64,000 nt of DNA from assembly GCF_013426735.1 (NCBI RefSeq), contig NZ_AP023274.1:124001-188000 (forward strand), read 5' to 3'. The position numbers and the translations under genes were made by a program. How positions within the stretch are numbered: the stretch's first letter is position 1; each line of letters starts with the position of its first letter. This stretch comes from Agrobacterium vitis (lineage in GTDB: Bacteria > Pseudomonadota > Alphaproteobacteria > Rhizobiales > Rhizobiaceae). Below the pieces are notes generated by a model, which did no database searches, was not told where the DNA came from, and saw nothing but the letters and a program-made list of their open reading frames with translations. Below are positions 1 to 8,252 of this stretch, in pieces.

Positions 1-206
1 GTGCGCGACAAAATGTGATTTAAAGCGCATTTTAATGCTCTTTTCGTTGAAAACGCCCTATCGACATTTATCGCTTTTACGATCATTATCATCGTAGATA
101 TGAGGAGATAATCCTCATACGGTATGCCTGTTGGCAGGGCGTTTTGATCCGGGCTGATCGCGCGATAACCACCGCGATCCTCCCGGATCTTGTTGCCGGG
201 GAGTTT
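1..206. other. Left-edge intergenic segment
   Basis: This AT-rich stretch lies between the window edge and the 3' end of the aldoxime dehydratase gene. I see no reading frame with a plausible ribosome binding site and no clear terminator. The open frame that starts at 144 on the plus strand runs into the dehydratase gene on its opposite strand and is a shadow. Confidence 0.5.
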
Positions 207-1271
207 TTAAGCGGACAGTTCATCCATGGCGGCGTCGCGCATCATGCCGGTTTCCGGATGGCAGTTGATATATTCGTAAAACTGGTGGCCACCATCGAAC
301 ACGGAAACTTCATGATAAAGTCGAAGCTTTTCAAGACCCGCCGCCACACGGAAGAAGGTGACGAAAATTCGCAAATGGGTGGGATGCGACTCTGCCCAAC
401 GCTCCAAGAGGTCAAGTGAGCGCCAATGTCCGATATTATAGCTCTTCTCAAGAAAATTACCCTCGAGATCGATATAGCGGACATATCGGTTGCTGTAGCA
501 GCCGAGCGCCTTTCCATTGTCACGCAGAAAATTCATGCCATCGCGAAGCGTCGGTTCGATCTCGTCGAGATAAAGCGTACGCTCGGCACCATCCGCCTCG
601 GCCCAATCCTGTCCGGACCGGATAAGAGCAATATTGTCATGGGCTTTGACGAGAACGCGTCCGCGCTGGTGCGGGTTACCGGAGACAATTTCAAGCGTGC
701 CGGTGGCACTCATGCGATCCGTCTGCGAGATCGGAAACCGGTCGCGCATCGAACCCCAATAGCCATGTTCCTGAATATCACCGCTGATGGTGTCCATCAC
801 CGCGCCGACGCCGGGCAGACGATCCTTAAAGGCGTACAATGTTTCAAATTGCTCGGCGCGTGGTGCAACGATTTCGCGAAAATAGCCGAGACCTTCCGTC
901 AGTCTTTCATCGGAAGACCACCATTCTGCAACCGCTGGAGTGGCAAGCCAGCGATGATAGCTTTCCTGATCTCGCCAGTAACCGACAGCGATCAGATTAT
1001 CATATCCCTGCGCGTCCTGATGATGGGTGGTGTCATGTTCAGTGGGACCATTGGTAAGCGCAAAATCACCAACGATATGGCGCAGTGCCGCAAGAGCATC
1101 ACCTTTTTTGTCTTCTCCAGAATACTGAACGCCGAAGTAAGCCATCACGACCTGCTGGAGATCGCTGTCGGCGCGCGCGACCCACATGGAGAATGGTGGT
1201 TCGTATTCATCGGCAACGCGGCGAGAAAGCGTTCTTGGACACTTGAGATGGGGGGGTATAGCGGATTCCAT
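207..1271 (-). CDS. oxdA: Aliphatic aldoxime dehydratase (haem enzyme)
   Basis: The 354-residue protein dehydrates aldoximes to nitriles, the first step of the aldoxime-nitrile pathway. It closely resembles Pseudomonas OxdA as I recall it and keeps the same numbering. His299 is the proximal haem ligand; Arg178, Ser219 and His320 are the distal catalytic residues; all four are present. The N-terminal start MESAI and the stretch GYWGSMRDRFPISQTD match the family. I chose the ATG at 1271 because GAGAGG lies a few bases upstream; a GTG eight codons earlier has no such site. The gene is divergent from an AraC-type regulator, and nitrile and amide genes lie beyond the IS630 remnant. The enzyme should be cytoplasmic. 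Confidence 0.96.
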   Translation of the reverse strand: MESAIPPHLKCPRTLSRRVADEYEPPFSMWVARADSDLQQVVMAYFGVQYSGEDKKGDALAALRHIVGDFALTNGPTEHDTTHHQDAQGYDNLIAVGYWRDQESYHRWLATPAVAEWWSSDERLTEGLGYFREIVAPRAEQFETLYAFKDRLPGVGAVMDTISGDIQEHGYWGSMRDRFPISQTDRMSATGTLEIVSGNPHQRGRVLVKAHDNIALIRSGQDWAEADGAERTLYLDEIEPTLRDGMNFLRDNGKALGCYSNRYVRYIDLEGNFLEKSYNIGHWRSLDLLERWAESHPTHLRIFVTFFRVAAGLEKLRLYHEVSVFDGGHQFYEYINCHPETGMMRDAAMDELSA

Positions 1272-1299
1272 TGTTCCTCTCTTTCTTTTTTCCACCTGT

Positions 1300-1327
1300 T
1301 GCGGCAGGGCGCGTGCGCCGTGCCGCA
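1300..1327 (-). promoter_or_regulatory. Strong hairpin in the oxdA upstream region
   Basis: A near-perfect inverted repeat (TGCGGCA, one mismatch, GGCGC, two-base turn, GCGCC, one mismatch, TGCCGCA) lies 28 bases upstream of the oxdA start. If it falls inside the transcript it would form a 12-pair hairpin in the 5' leader. Otherwise it could be a protein-binding dyad. No poly-U tract follows on the oxdA strand, so a simple terminator is unlikely. Confidence 0.45.
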
Positions 1328-1414
1328 GGGGCTTGTTCGAATTCGCCGGGGGCCCAGCTCCCCTTTGAGCTCAGAGAAAGAATGACACTGGCATCCGGAT
1401 TGGTATCGTCCGGA

Positions 1415-1443
1415 ATTGCGGAATCTTTTGCCTATATTGCGGA
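1415..1443 (+). promoter_or_regulatory. Direct repeats spaced 21 bp: candidate AraC-family operator
   Basis: ATTGCGGA occurs at 1415-1422 and again at 1436-1443, exactly 21 bp apart, or two helical turns. That geometry is typical of sites bound by AraC-family proteins. The repeats lie between oxdA and the araC-type gene. A pair of TCCGGA hexamers at 1394-1399 and 1409-1414 lies beside them. The assignment to the neighbouring regulator is inference. Confidence 0.5.
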
Positions 1444-1463
1444 TTGACCGGAGAGGGAACGTG

Positions 1464-2351
1464 ATGACAATAAACTGTCACAGCACCAGGAAATACAAGA
1501 CGGGGACCCTCCTGTCGCTTGCCTATGATGCCCCCCGGATGAGAGTGGAAACCTGGAGACATGAAGCGGGTTGCCTGCCCGAAGTGAAGCTTGAGGCAAC
1601 GGAGGTTGCCGTCATGCTCTCGGGACGGCTGACTGTGGAGAGAAAAGGCGACGGCAGACATCAGAAAAGTGCCGCCACTGCCGGCACTTTCTGGCTTTGC
1701 CCGGCGGGCGTCCATGAAACAGACATCGTACTGTCCGATAAGATGATCGAAACGGTTCACATGTTTCTACCGCCGGACCTTCTCGGCGCCACGGCCCTCG
1801 AAGAACTGGACATCGATCCTTCATCCGTCCTTTTGGATTATGCGGGCGGGGAATTCGATCCGATGCTCAATCAGATTGCAACATCATTTCGCGCCATGAG
1901 CCATTCACCACAAGGCTCGGTGGACCAACTGTTGGCGGACAGCCTCGGGACCACCCTGGCAGCTCACCTCCTCCGCTCCTACCTTGCCAGGCCTGCAATT
2001 CCCGATAGGAAAATCCAGCAGGGAGGAGTTCTGGATTCCCGTCGGCTGAAAAAAGTCTTTGATTATGTTGAAGACCGGATTGATCAGGAACTATCATTGC
2101 GAAGCCTGGCAGACGAAGCCTGTCTCAGCCCCTTCCATTTCATCAGGGCTTTTCATCGCTCGACAGGAAAGACACCCTATCAATATCTGATAGAAAAACG
2201 AATCGACGCCGCAAAAAGCAAGCTTCGATCCAGTTCGCTCTCCCTTGCGCAGATCGCCTCGGAAACGGGCTTCTCAACACAATCCGGCTTCACCCGCACC
2301 TTCAAAAAACTGACTGGCCGGACACCGGGCCAGTTTCGAAGTGAAGGTTAG
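1464..2351 (+). CDS. AraC-family transcriptional regulator, probable oxdA activator
   Basis: The 295-residue protein has an N-terminal cupin-like effector domain (about 1-140). A C-terminal double helix-turn-helix (about 190-290) carries the AraC signature around SLAQIASETGFSTQSGFTR and ends FKKLTGRTPGQFR. I start it at ATG 1464, preceded by GGAGAGGG; the frame stays open to 1416 without a better site. Divergent pairing with an aldoxime dehydratase is known in other bacteria where an AraC-type protein induces the enzyme. Control of oxdA is therefore likely but not shown by sequence alone. It binds DNA in the cytoplasm; the effector is unknown, with an aldoxime or nitrile a reasonable guess. 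Confidence 0.9.
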   Translation: MTINCHSTRKYKTGTLLSLAYDAPRMRVETWRHEAGCLPEVKLEATEVAVMLSGRLTVERKGDGRHQKSAATAGTFWLCPAGVHETDIVLSDKMIETVHMFLPPDLLGATALEELDIDPSSVLLDYAGGEFDPMLNQIATSFRAMSHSPQGSVDQLLADSLGTTLAAHLLRSYLARPAIPDRKIQQGGVLDSRRLKKVFDYVEDRIDQELSLRSLADEACLSPFHFIRAFHRSTGKTPYQYLIEKRIDAAKSKLRSSSLSLAQIASETGFSTQSGFTRTFKKLTGRTPGQFRSEG

Positions 2352-2384
2352 TGCCTTTACAAATGTATCCCAAGGTCCCGATAA

Positions 2385-2416
2385 GGGCGTGTCGCAAATT
2401 TTTCTGCGACACACCC
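2385..2416 (+). terminator. Hairpin after the araC-type gene, weak terminator candidate
   Basis: A 12-pair stem (GGGCGTGTCGCA with TGCGACACACCC, one G-U pair) with a T-rich loop starts 34 bases after the regulator stop. The usual downstream U-run is missing, so termination is uncertain. The arms resemble GCGACACGCCC at 40987, so this could be a relic of a mobile-element end. Confidence 0.3.
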
Positions 2417-2766
2417 AGAACGTAGAAATTTATTCCTGCGGGTTTTGAATTTGACGGATGTTTTCGGAAATCGAGGCGACTTCGGCTCAGGAATGACCGG
2501 TCAACCGAGCTCTTTTAGGCTGATGAAAACTGGTGCATACAGAATAAAAAACTACGCCAAGAAATTTTGCGCCAAGCCCCAGACTTGCATTCAACGGAAT
2601 TTGTGCGTGACGCTGTCCGGCTCAATCCCCGCATTGGTCCATTCGCTGATTGCGATTGGCCAATGACCTGGATTGCGGCACACCCAGAGGCAACGCTTTG
2701 CTCCTACACGCATGACGATCACACAGTATTTTTTAAGGGCAAGCCACTCATACAGGTTCTCACTGA
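2417..2766. other. Gene-poor segment before the IS630 remnant
   Basis: Short open frames are present on both strands, but none has a convincing start, codon pattern or recognisable motif. The segment probably contains the outer end of the IS630 element and older flanking DNA. I could not identify its terminal inverted repeat. Confidence 0.4.
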
Positions 2767-3871
2767 TCACAACCCAATTGTCCAGTCTCTGCGGCCGATG
2801 GAAATGATGCGCCAAGGCTTGCTTTCGAGCTTTCGCCAGGCATCACAGCAATGATCGACGATGTCGTCGTAGGATTTAAAGATGCGGTTCGAGAGCTAGT
2901 TTTCACGCATGAAGTGCCAGAGGTTTTCGACCGGGTTCAGCTCGGGTGATTTCGGCGGGAGTGGCAGGATGGTGATGTTTTCAGGCACGACAAGATTGTT
3001 GGACATGTGCCAGCCTGCTTGATCCATGATGAGGACGGCTTGGGCATCCTCGCCGACATGGCGGGCGATTTCGGTCAGGTGCTGCGTCATCGCGTGGGTG
3101 TCGCTACCCGAGGCAGACGAGAGCTGCCGCTTTACCGAGCTTGGGGCAAATTGCACAGAAGATATAGGCCGACCTTGTGCGTTGATCATGCGGCGCGGAT
3201 GGCCGCGTTCCACGCCTGGCCCAGCGGCGGGTGATCTTCGTTCGTCGGGCAAATGATTCACTGGATCATTTGCTTTTCCGCCTCACTCTGCCCGATACGG
3301 GCCTCGTCCTGGAAGCAAATCTCTATGCGTTTTCCTTGGGCCGCTCCGGCGGCAATTTCTGCCACTGCGGTGGGGAAGTTTTTTTAAAACCCACAATGGC
3401 TTGAGGGTCTTGCGCATGATGTTTGGGCCTGGCAGCAAGCTTGCGATAGCCCATGGCTCGTACTTCACGGCTCAGCGTTTGCTCGCTCACTGAAACGCGA
3501 AACTCTTCCCAAAGCCATTGAGCCAAGTCGCACAGACGCCAGCGAACAACGCCGTCGAGATAGGGCGTTGGACCACGCTCGACGGCCTGCGCCAAGGCCG
3601 CACGCTGCTGATCATTCAACCGCGACTGCTGACCGAGAGCCTTGCCATTGACCAGGCCTTGAGGACCGCGTTCGTTGAAGCGTATAACCCAGTCCCTGAT
3701 GATCTGGAGCGTCACATTGCCGAGACGGGCGGCATCTGAGCGTGAGCCGCCGTCGTAGATAGAGGCGAGTGCCAACAGGCGTCGTACCTGGGCTGCATCC
3801 TTCGTCTGCCGCGCCAGCCGCCGGAGACGTTCACCATCAAAATCTTCACGTAACGAAATCCCTGATCGCAT
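2767..3871 (-). pseudogene. IS630-family transposase, broken
   Basis: The N-terminal half (3871 to about 3323) carries the helix-turn-helix part of an IS630 transposase. The FQDEARIGQ segment with the first catalytic Asp follows in another frame. A palindrome-containing insertion then brings a stop. The C-terminal half keeps the second Asp (LIMDQAGWH) and the Glu (SPELNPVENLW), but a TAG at 2896 replaces the Trp codon expected after FMREN. The frame is otherwise readable to a TGA at 2767, with family-typical SNRIFKSYDDIVDHCC. So there is at least one frameshift, one insertion and one nonsense change. The element separates the oxdA/araC pair from the amide genes. Confidence 0.9.
3249..3273. 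repeat. Short palindromic insertion inside the transposase
   Basis: Perfect 9-base arms, GCAAATGAT and ATCATTTGC, flank a 7-base centre. The palindrome sits where intact IS630 transposases have the stretch joining ARIGQ to TRPR, and it creates an in-frame stop. It looks like a small mobile palindrome. Whether it belongs to a named rhizobial or Brucella repeat family must be tested by search. Confidence 0.65.
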
Positions 3872-4118
3872 CCTAAACCTCCCGCTTGCGACAGAGATTC
3901 AGATTCACCGCGTTTTGGGAAGGCCAAAAAGTCGAAATCACTGGGGCTGCGTATTAGGCATCTTCCCTATAGCGTATCGAACAGGCACGGATGTTCCGTC
4001 CCACTGGCCCAGCTCCTCAGCGAACGAGCGGCACCAGATGAGCCGACCGCCTCTTAGTTGCGGGGACGTCTGTTCCCCGAGCAATTCAATTGGCTTCCCC
4101 TACGGCGTCTCAAAGTGC

Positions 4119-4149
4119 TTGACAGGAACTTTCGCCGGCCGGCAACAAT
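4119..4149 (+). promoter_or_regulatory. Possible promoter of amiC-amiR
   Basis: TTGACA at 4119 is followed after 18-19 bases by CAACAAT, a poor -10 match. It lies 62 bases upstream of the amiC start. The 339 bases between the transposase remnant (3871) and amiC show no other supported feature. Confidence 0.3.
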
Positions 4150-4210
4150 CCTATTAAAGTCTGCCGATTTCCGGGGTAGGAGTGCACCATCGAATGAGGG
4201 AGAGTGCGGC

Positions 4211-5341
4211 GTGACCAATGAATGGCGAGTGGGAGTTCTGTTTTCCCGCAGCGGGATTACCCAGATCACCGAGACCGAACATTTTTTCGGAACGGCGCTC
4301 GCGGTCGAGGAAATCAATGAGGCAGGTGGCGTCTTGGGCAAACCGATCGTACCGGTGGCCCACGACCCCGGCGGCGACAACACCGCCTATCGTAATCTGG
4401 CCCGTCGTCTGCTGACCGATGACGACGTGAACATCATCTTCGGTTGTTCGATGTCGGCGAGCCGCAAGGCCGTGCTGCCGATCGTCGAGCGTCACAACGG
4501 CCTGCTGCTGTATCCCTCGATGTATGAGGGCTTCGAATATTCCGAAAACGTCGTCTATACTGGCGCGACGCTCAATCAGAACACGTTCGCCCTAGCCGAA
4601 TATCTGCTGCGCCATCACGGGCCGCGCCTCTATTTCGTCGGCGTCGATTATATCTACCCGCGTGAATCCAACCGCGTGATGCGCGATATCGTCGAATCCA
4701 AAGGCGGCGAGGTCGTCAGCGAACGCTATATTCCGCTGCATGCGGACAACGACACATTGAAATCGGTGCTCGCCGATATTGTCCGTCTCAAGCCGGACGC
4801 GATCTTCTCCACAATCATCGGCCGCCCGGCTCAGCAGTTCTATCGCATGTATGCCGAGGCCGGCATTGATCGCCTGCGCCATCCCATTGCCAGCCTCACC
4901 ATGGCCGAGACCGAAATCCGTGAAATCGGCGCCGGTCTGTGCACCGGCCACATCCTCTCCGCAACATACTTCCAGACAGTCGAGGGGGCGACCAACGAGC
5001 GGTTCGTCAAGGCCTACAAGCGCCGGTTCGGTGGCGAGGTCACGACCAGCGTCTGGTCCCAGCCGGCCTATGCGCAGGTCCATCTGTTCGCCCGCGCCTT
5101 GGCCCGCGCCGGCTCGCTGGAGACCCATCGCATCTCCGAGGAAATCCTGGTAGAAGACTATGCAGCGCCGGAAGGCCGGCTCAGTTTCGATGCGGATACC
5201 CGCCATCTATGGCTGCATCCACGCATTGGCGTTGCCCGCGCCGACGGCCTGTTCGACATCGCGTGGCAGGCGCCGGGGCCGATCCGTCCGGACCCATATC
5301 TGACCGCGTCGCGCTTCGAAGACGCCTGGTTGGAGGCTTAG
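4211..5341 (+). CDS. amiC: AmiC-like amide sensor / negative regulator
   Basis: The 376-residue protein belongs to the type I periplasmic-binding fold family (Peripla_BP_6). It has no signal peptide, as expected for cytoplasmic AmiC, which binds short amides and sequesters AmiR. Landmarks shared with Pseudomonas AmiC include SRKAVLPIVER, YEGFEYSENVVY, VDYIYPRESNRVMRDI and the C-terminal PIRPDPY. I start at GTG 4211, preceded by GGGAGAG; the frame is open further upstream to 4058 but that part does not look like AmiC. The amiR start codon follows three bases after the stop, so the two proteins are probably made together. The real ligand may be an amide or a nitrile. Confidence 0.92.
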   Translation: MTNEWRVGVLFSRSGITQITETEHFFGTALAVEEINEAGGVLGKPIVPVAHDPGGDNTAYRNLARRLLTDDDVNIIFGCSMSASRKAVLPIVERHNGLLLYPSMYEGFEYSENVVYTGATLNQNTFALAEYLLRHHGPRLYFVGVDYIYPRESNRVMRDIVESKGGEVVSERYIPLHADNDTLKSVLADIVRLKPDAIFSTIIGRPAQQFYRMYAEAGIDRLRHPIASLTMAETEIREIGAGLCTGHILSATYFQTVEGATNERFVKAYKRRFGGEVTTSVWSQPAYAQVHLFARALARAGSLETHRISEEILVEDYAAPEGRLSFDADTRHLWLHPRIGVARADGLFDIAWQAPGPIRPDPYLTASRFEDAWLEA

Positions 5342-5343
5342 GA

Positions 5344-5970
5344 ATGGCGGGACCCAACAGGATTGTTCAGGATCTGCGCCGCGCACGTGTTTTGGTTGCG
5401 CATCCGCGTGATGAGGACGGCGATGTGCTGGTCGCGCATCTGAAGCGCCTGGGCTGCGAGGTCAGGGCCACCTGGCCACTGCCGCCGACACTGCCGCCAG
5501 ATGTCGACACGCTCTTCCTGCATATCGAGGATACCCAGCTCGAGCAGGCTCTGCAGATCAGCGAAACCCAGCAGCCGGCGATCATCGCCATTCTGACCTA
5601 TGAGAGTCCGACCGCGCTACAGGCCATAATCGATCTCAACGCCCATGGTGTGATTTCCAAACCGCTGCGGCCGCTCGGCATCCTCACCCAGTTCGCGCTG
5701 GCGCGCTACCGCCACAGCTACGAAAAACGCCTGGTCGGCAAGGTGCAGAAACTGGAGGAAACGTTGAAGGGTCGCCGGCTGGTGGACAAGGCCGTTTCGG
5801 CGCTTAGGGCAATGAACGGGCTCGAAGAGGAGGCTGCCTACAGGTTATTGCGTGACCAGGCGACAGCCAAGCGCGTGCCGATGGCTCAGGTGGCCGAAGC
5901 GATCATCGCTGCCCATGACACCATGCGCAGCTTCGGTCTTCCCCTGCCCGGCAAGCCCAGCGCGGGCTAG
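5344..5970 (+). CDS. amiR: AmiR-like ANTAR antiterminator
   Basis: The 208-residue protein has a pseudo-receiver domain (about 1-125), a coiled-coil stretch (YEKRLVGKVQKLEETL) and a C-terminal ANTAR RNA-binding domain. ANTAR landmarks are DKAVSALRAMNG, EEAAYRLLRDQA and VAEAII. Known family members bind paired hexaloop RNA hairpins and stop intrinsic termination. A fitting leader lies directly downstream at 6065-6156. The ATG at 5344 is two bases after the amiC stop, suggesting translational coupling and a sequestered AmiC-AmiR complex. The inducer is unknown. Confidence 0.92.
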   Translation: MAGPNRIVQDLRRARVLVAHPRDEDGDVLVAHLKRLGCEVRATWPLPPTLPPDVDTLFLHIEDTQLEQALQISETQQPAIIAILTYESPTALQAIIDLNAHGVISKPLRPLGILTQFALARYRHSYEKRLVGKVQKLEETLKGRRLVDKAVSALRAMNGLEEEAAYRLLRDQATAKRVPMAQVAEAIIAAHDTMRSFGLPLPGKPSAG

Positions 5971-5995
5971 GGCCCATAGCCCTTCTGCCTAAAAC

Positions 5996-6022
5996 TTGAC
6001 CATCGAAAAGATTGCCTAATTT
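5996..6022 (+). promoter_or_regulatory. Weak promoter candidate upstream of the ANTAR leader
   Basis: TTGACC at 5996 and TAATTT at 6017 are separated by only 15 bases, shorter than ideal. If used, it would start a short leader RNA feeding the terminator at 6117-6156. Read-through from amiCR is the alternative. Confidence 0.25.
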
Positions 6023-6064
6023 CATGGCTTGACTTGCCCGGTTTTCCGTGGAAGTTTTGGTCAC

Positions 6065-6095
6065 GAGCAAGCTTGCTCAGCGGCAGGGCTGCCGC
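6065..6095 (+). promoter_or_regulatory. Dual hexaloop hairpins, candidate ANTAR-binding RNA
   Basis: Two hairpins stand one base apart. The first (6065-6078) has stem GAGC/GCTC and loop AAGCTT. The second (6080-6095) has stem GCGGC/GCCGC and loop AGGGCT, with A at loop position 1 and G at position 4, the signature recognised by ANTAR proteins. The first loop has A1 but not G4. GGCTGC at 6087-6092 can also pair with GCAGCC at 6113-6118, giving an alternative fold next to the terminator. The motif lies directly after amiR. Confidence 0.65.
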
Positions 6096-6116
6096 AACGA
6101 CATCATGGCTATGCAG

Positions 6117-6156
6117 CCTCTGGTTCACGGATTGATTTCCGTGCCAGGGGTTTTTT
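6117..6156 (+). terminator. Leader intrinsic terminator controlled by AmiR
   Basis: The stem pairs CCTCTGG (6117-6123) with CCAGGGG (6144-6150), then CACGGA with TCCGTG around loop TTGATT, with a two-base bulge. TTTTTT at 6151-6156 follows. The structure ends only 16 bases before the start codon of the next gene and just before its GGAG site. It therefore looks like a regulated leader terminator rather than the end of amiR. Confidence 0.8.
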
Positions 6157-6172
6157 GCGTTTGGAGATTGAA

Positions 6173-7018
6173 TTGACTGACACCGCACAGACGTCGCGCA
6201 ATTTGACGATCGCCTCGATCCAATTCGAACCACGCATCGGCGATCGCGACCACAATCTCGCAGCCATTGACCGGCTAGTACGCCGTGCCAAAGCCGATGG
6301 CGCCGATCTCGTGGTGCTGCCGGAACTCGCCGACAGCGGCTATGTGTTTCGCGACACGGCCGAGCTGGCCGAGCTAGCCGGGCCAGTCCCTGAGGGCGAA
6401 AGCGCGCAGATGCTGATCGCGCTTGCCCGCGAAATCGTTATCCATCTGGTTAGCGGCATTGCCGAGCGTGACGGCGAAACCTTCTACAACTCGGCGATTC
6501 TATGCGGCCCAGACGGTTATATCGGCAAATATCGCAAACTCCACCTGTGGAACGAAGAAAACCGGTACTTCGCGCCAGGCGATCTCGGTCTGCCGGTCTT
6601 CGACATCGGCCGTGGCAAGGTCGGCATCGCGATCTGCTACGACGGGTGGTTTCCAGAGGCGTTCCGCCAGCTGGCTCTGTCGGGTGCGGAACTGATCTGC
6701 GTGCCGACCAACTGGGTGCCTATGCCCGGCTCCGAAGACCAGGCTGACGCCATGTCGAACATCCTGGCTAAGGCGGCCGCCCACTCCAACGCCGTCTACA
6801 TCGCCTGCGCCGATCGGGTTGGCACCGAGCGCGGTCAGCCTTTCATCGGTCGCAGCCTGATCGTCGGCCCGCAAGGCTGGTCGGTAGCTGGCCCGGCCAG
6901 CGGCGACCGCGAGGAGATCCTTCTTGCCAAAATCGATCTGTCGAGCGTGGCGGCCAGCCGTACGCTCAACAGCTTCAATCATTTGCTCGGCGACCGCCGG
7001 GCGGATGTCTACGGGTAA
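6173..7018 (+). CDS. Nitrilase-superfamily carbon-nitrogen hydrolase (amidase or nitrilase)
   Basis: The 281-residue enzyme has the Glu-Lys-Cys triad: Glu51 in LVVLPEL, Lys122 in KYRKLHLW and Cys155 in AICYDGWFPE. The CYDxxFPE-type nucleophile site is more usual in amidases and related hydrolases than in classical nitrilases, so an amide may be the substrate. In context it would release ammonia from an amide or from the nitrile made by OxdA. I chose TTG 6173 because GGAG lies six bases upstream and conserved sequence begins there. The longer frame would start inside the terminator hairpin. Translation should depend on AmiR-mediated antitermination. Confidence 0.85.
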   Translation: MTDTAQTSRNLTIASIQFEPRIGDRDHNLAAIDRLVRRAKADGADLVVLPELADSGYVFRDTAELAELAGPVPEGESAQMLIALAREIVIHLVSGIAERDGETFYNSAILCGPDGYIGKYRKLHLWNEENRYFAPGDLGLPVFDIGRGKVGIAICYDGWFPEAFRQLALSGAELICVPTNWVPMPGSEDQADAMSNILAKAAAHSNAVYIACADRVGTERGQPFIGRSLIVGPQGWSVAGPASGDREEILLAKIDLSSVAASRTLNSFNHLLGDRRADVYG

Positions 7019-7050
7019 AAAACACGCCATACTCACAAAAGGGGAACATA

Positions 7051-8199
7051 ATGAACCGCAAATCCATCCTTCTCGCACTTGCTTCACTCGCTTTCGCCGG
7101 CAGCTCCCATGCCGCGGACCCGATCAAGATCGGCGTGCCGGTCGGCCTTTCCGGCGCCAACAGCGTCGTGGCGCCGTCGGTCGTGCAGGCCGCCGAACTG
7201 GCCGTCGAGGAAATTAATGCCAATGGCGGCGTTCTCGGCCGTCCGCTGGAACTCGAAATCGCCGACGATGCCTCGGGCGCAGCCGGCGCGCAGAAGGCTT
7301 TCGATGCGCTGGTCTTCCAGAAGGAAGTCAATGTCATCATCTCTATGGAAACCAGCGCCGCCCGCAATGCCGGGCTGCCGATCATCACCAAGGGCGACGT
7401 GCCTTACATCTACACGTCGTTCTACGAAGGCAAATCCTGCAACGCCAACCTCTTCGTCAATGCCTGGGTGCCGGAACAGCAGGTGCCGCCGCTGGTTGAC
7501 AATTTCATCGGCAAGCAGGGCGCCAAGAAATTCTTCCTGGTCGGCTCGGACTACGCCTTCGGCCGCGGTATGCTGGAATTCGCCAAGGCCTATATCGACA
7601 AGTCGGGCGCATCCGTCGTCGGCGAGGAATACCTGCCGATGGACAGCAGCGACTGGACGGCGGTGATTTCCAAGCTCAAGGCCTCCGGCGCCGATGCAAT
7701 CATCACCTCGACAGCCGGCGGCGCACCGAACGTGACGCTCACCAAGCAGCTGCGGTCTGCCGGCGTCAGCCTGCCCTACGGTAATCTCGCCGTTGACGAA
7801 GGCACGGCCAAGAGCATGGGCGCCGATGCCAGCGGCATCTTCCTCTCGGCCTCCTATGTGACCGGCATCGACAGCGCCGAGAACAAGACCTTCCTGGCAT
7901 CTATGGAAAAGAAGTTCGGCAGCGAGTTGCGCACCCCCAACGATCTTTCCGTACCGCAATATGAGGCGATCTATCTTTACAAGGCCGCCGTCGAAAAGGC
8001 GGGCTCTACGGACACCGCCGCCGTGATCGAGGCATTGCCTGCTGTCTCCTATACCGGCCCGCGCGGCCTGATTTCCATGGCCAAGCAGCACCACGCGCCG
8101 CTCACCATGTATCTCGGCCAGGTCCAGGACGATGGCAGCGTCAAGGTGGTCGACAGCTACAAGGACGTCGATCCCGGCGCACAGTGCCCCAACCTCTGA
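7051..8199 (+). CDS. Liv/Urt-type ABC transporter substrate-binding protein
   Basis: The 382-residue periplasmic protein has a typical signal peptide (basic start, hydrophobic core, cleavage near SSHA-AD) and the type I binding fold with KIGVPVGLSGANS at the mature start. AGGGGAACAT-like purine-rich sequence precedes the ATG. The family binds branched-chain amino acids, urea or short amides. Placement behind an AmiCR-controlled hydrolase favours an amide-like or nitrile-derived solute. The permease genes follow in the same operon, and the fold is the same as in AmiC. Confidence 0.9.
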   Translation: MNRKSILLALASLAFAGSSHAADPIKIGVPVGLSGANSVVAPSVVQAAELAVEEINANGGVLGRPLELEIADDASGAAGAQKAFDALVFQKEVNVIISMETSAARNAGLPIITKGDVPYIYTSFYEGKSCNANLFVNAWVPEQQVPPLVDNFIGKQGAKKFFLVGSDYAFGRGMLEFAKAYIDKSGASVVGEEYLPMDSSDWTAVISKLKASGADAIITSTAGGAPNVTLTKQLRSAGVSLPYGNLAVDEGTAKSMGADASGIFLSASYVTGIDSAENKTFLASMEKKFGSELRTPNDLSVPQYEAIYLYKAAVEKAGSTDTAAVIEALPAVSYTGPRGLISMAKQHHAPLTMYLGQVQDDGSVKVVDSYKDVDPGAQCPNL

Positions 8200-8252
8200 A
8201 AACGCGACCAGGGCGGGGCAGCGAGCCCCGCCTTCACATCAGGGAAAAATGC

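Noticed and set aside
426..1385. 319-codon plus-strand frame
   Set aside because: It is antisense to oxdA, whose haem residues match OxdA exactly; it has no motifs of its own.
2385..2416. Strong hairpin as a proven terminator
   Set aside because: No U-run follows and the arms resemble a sequence at 40987, so I keep it only as a weak candidate.
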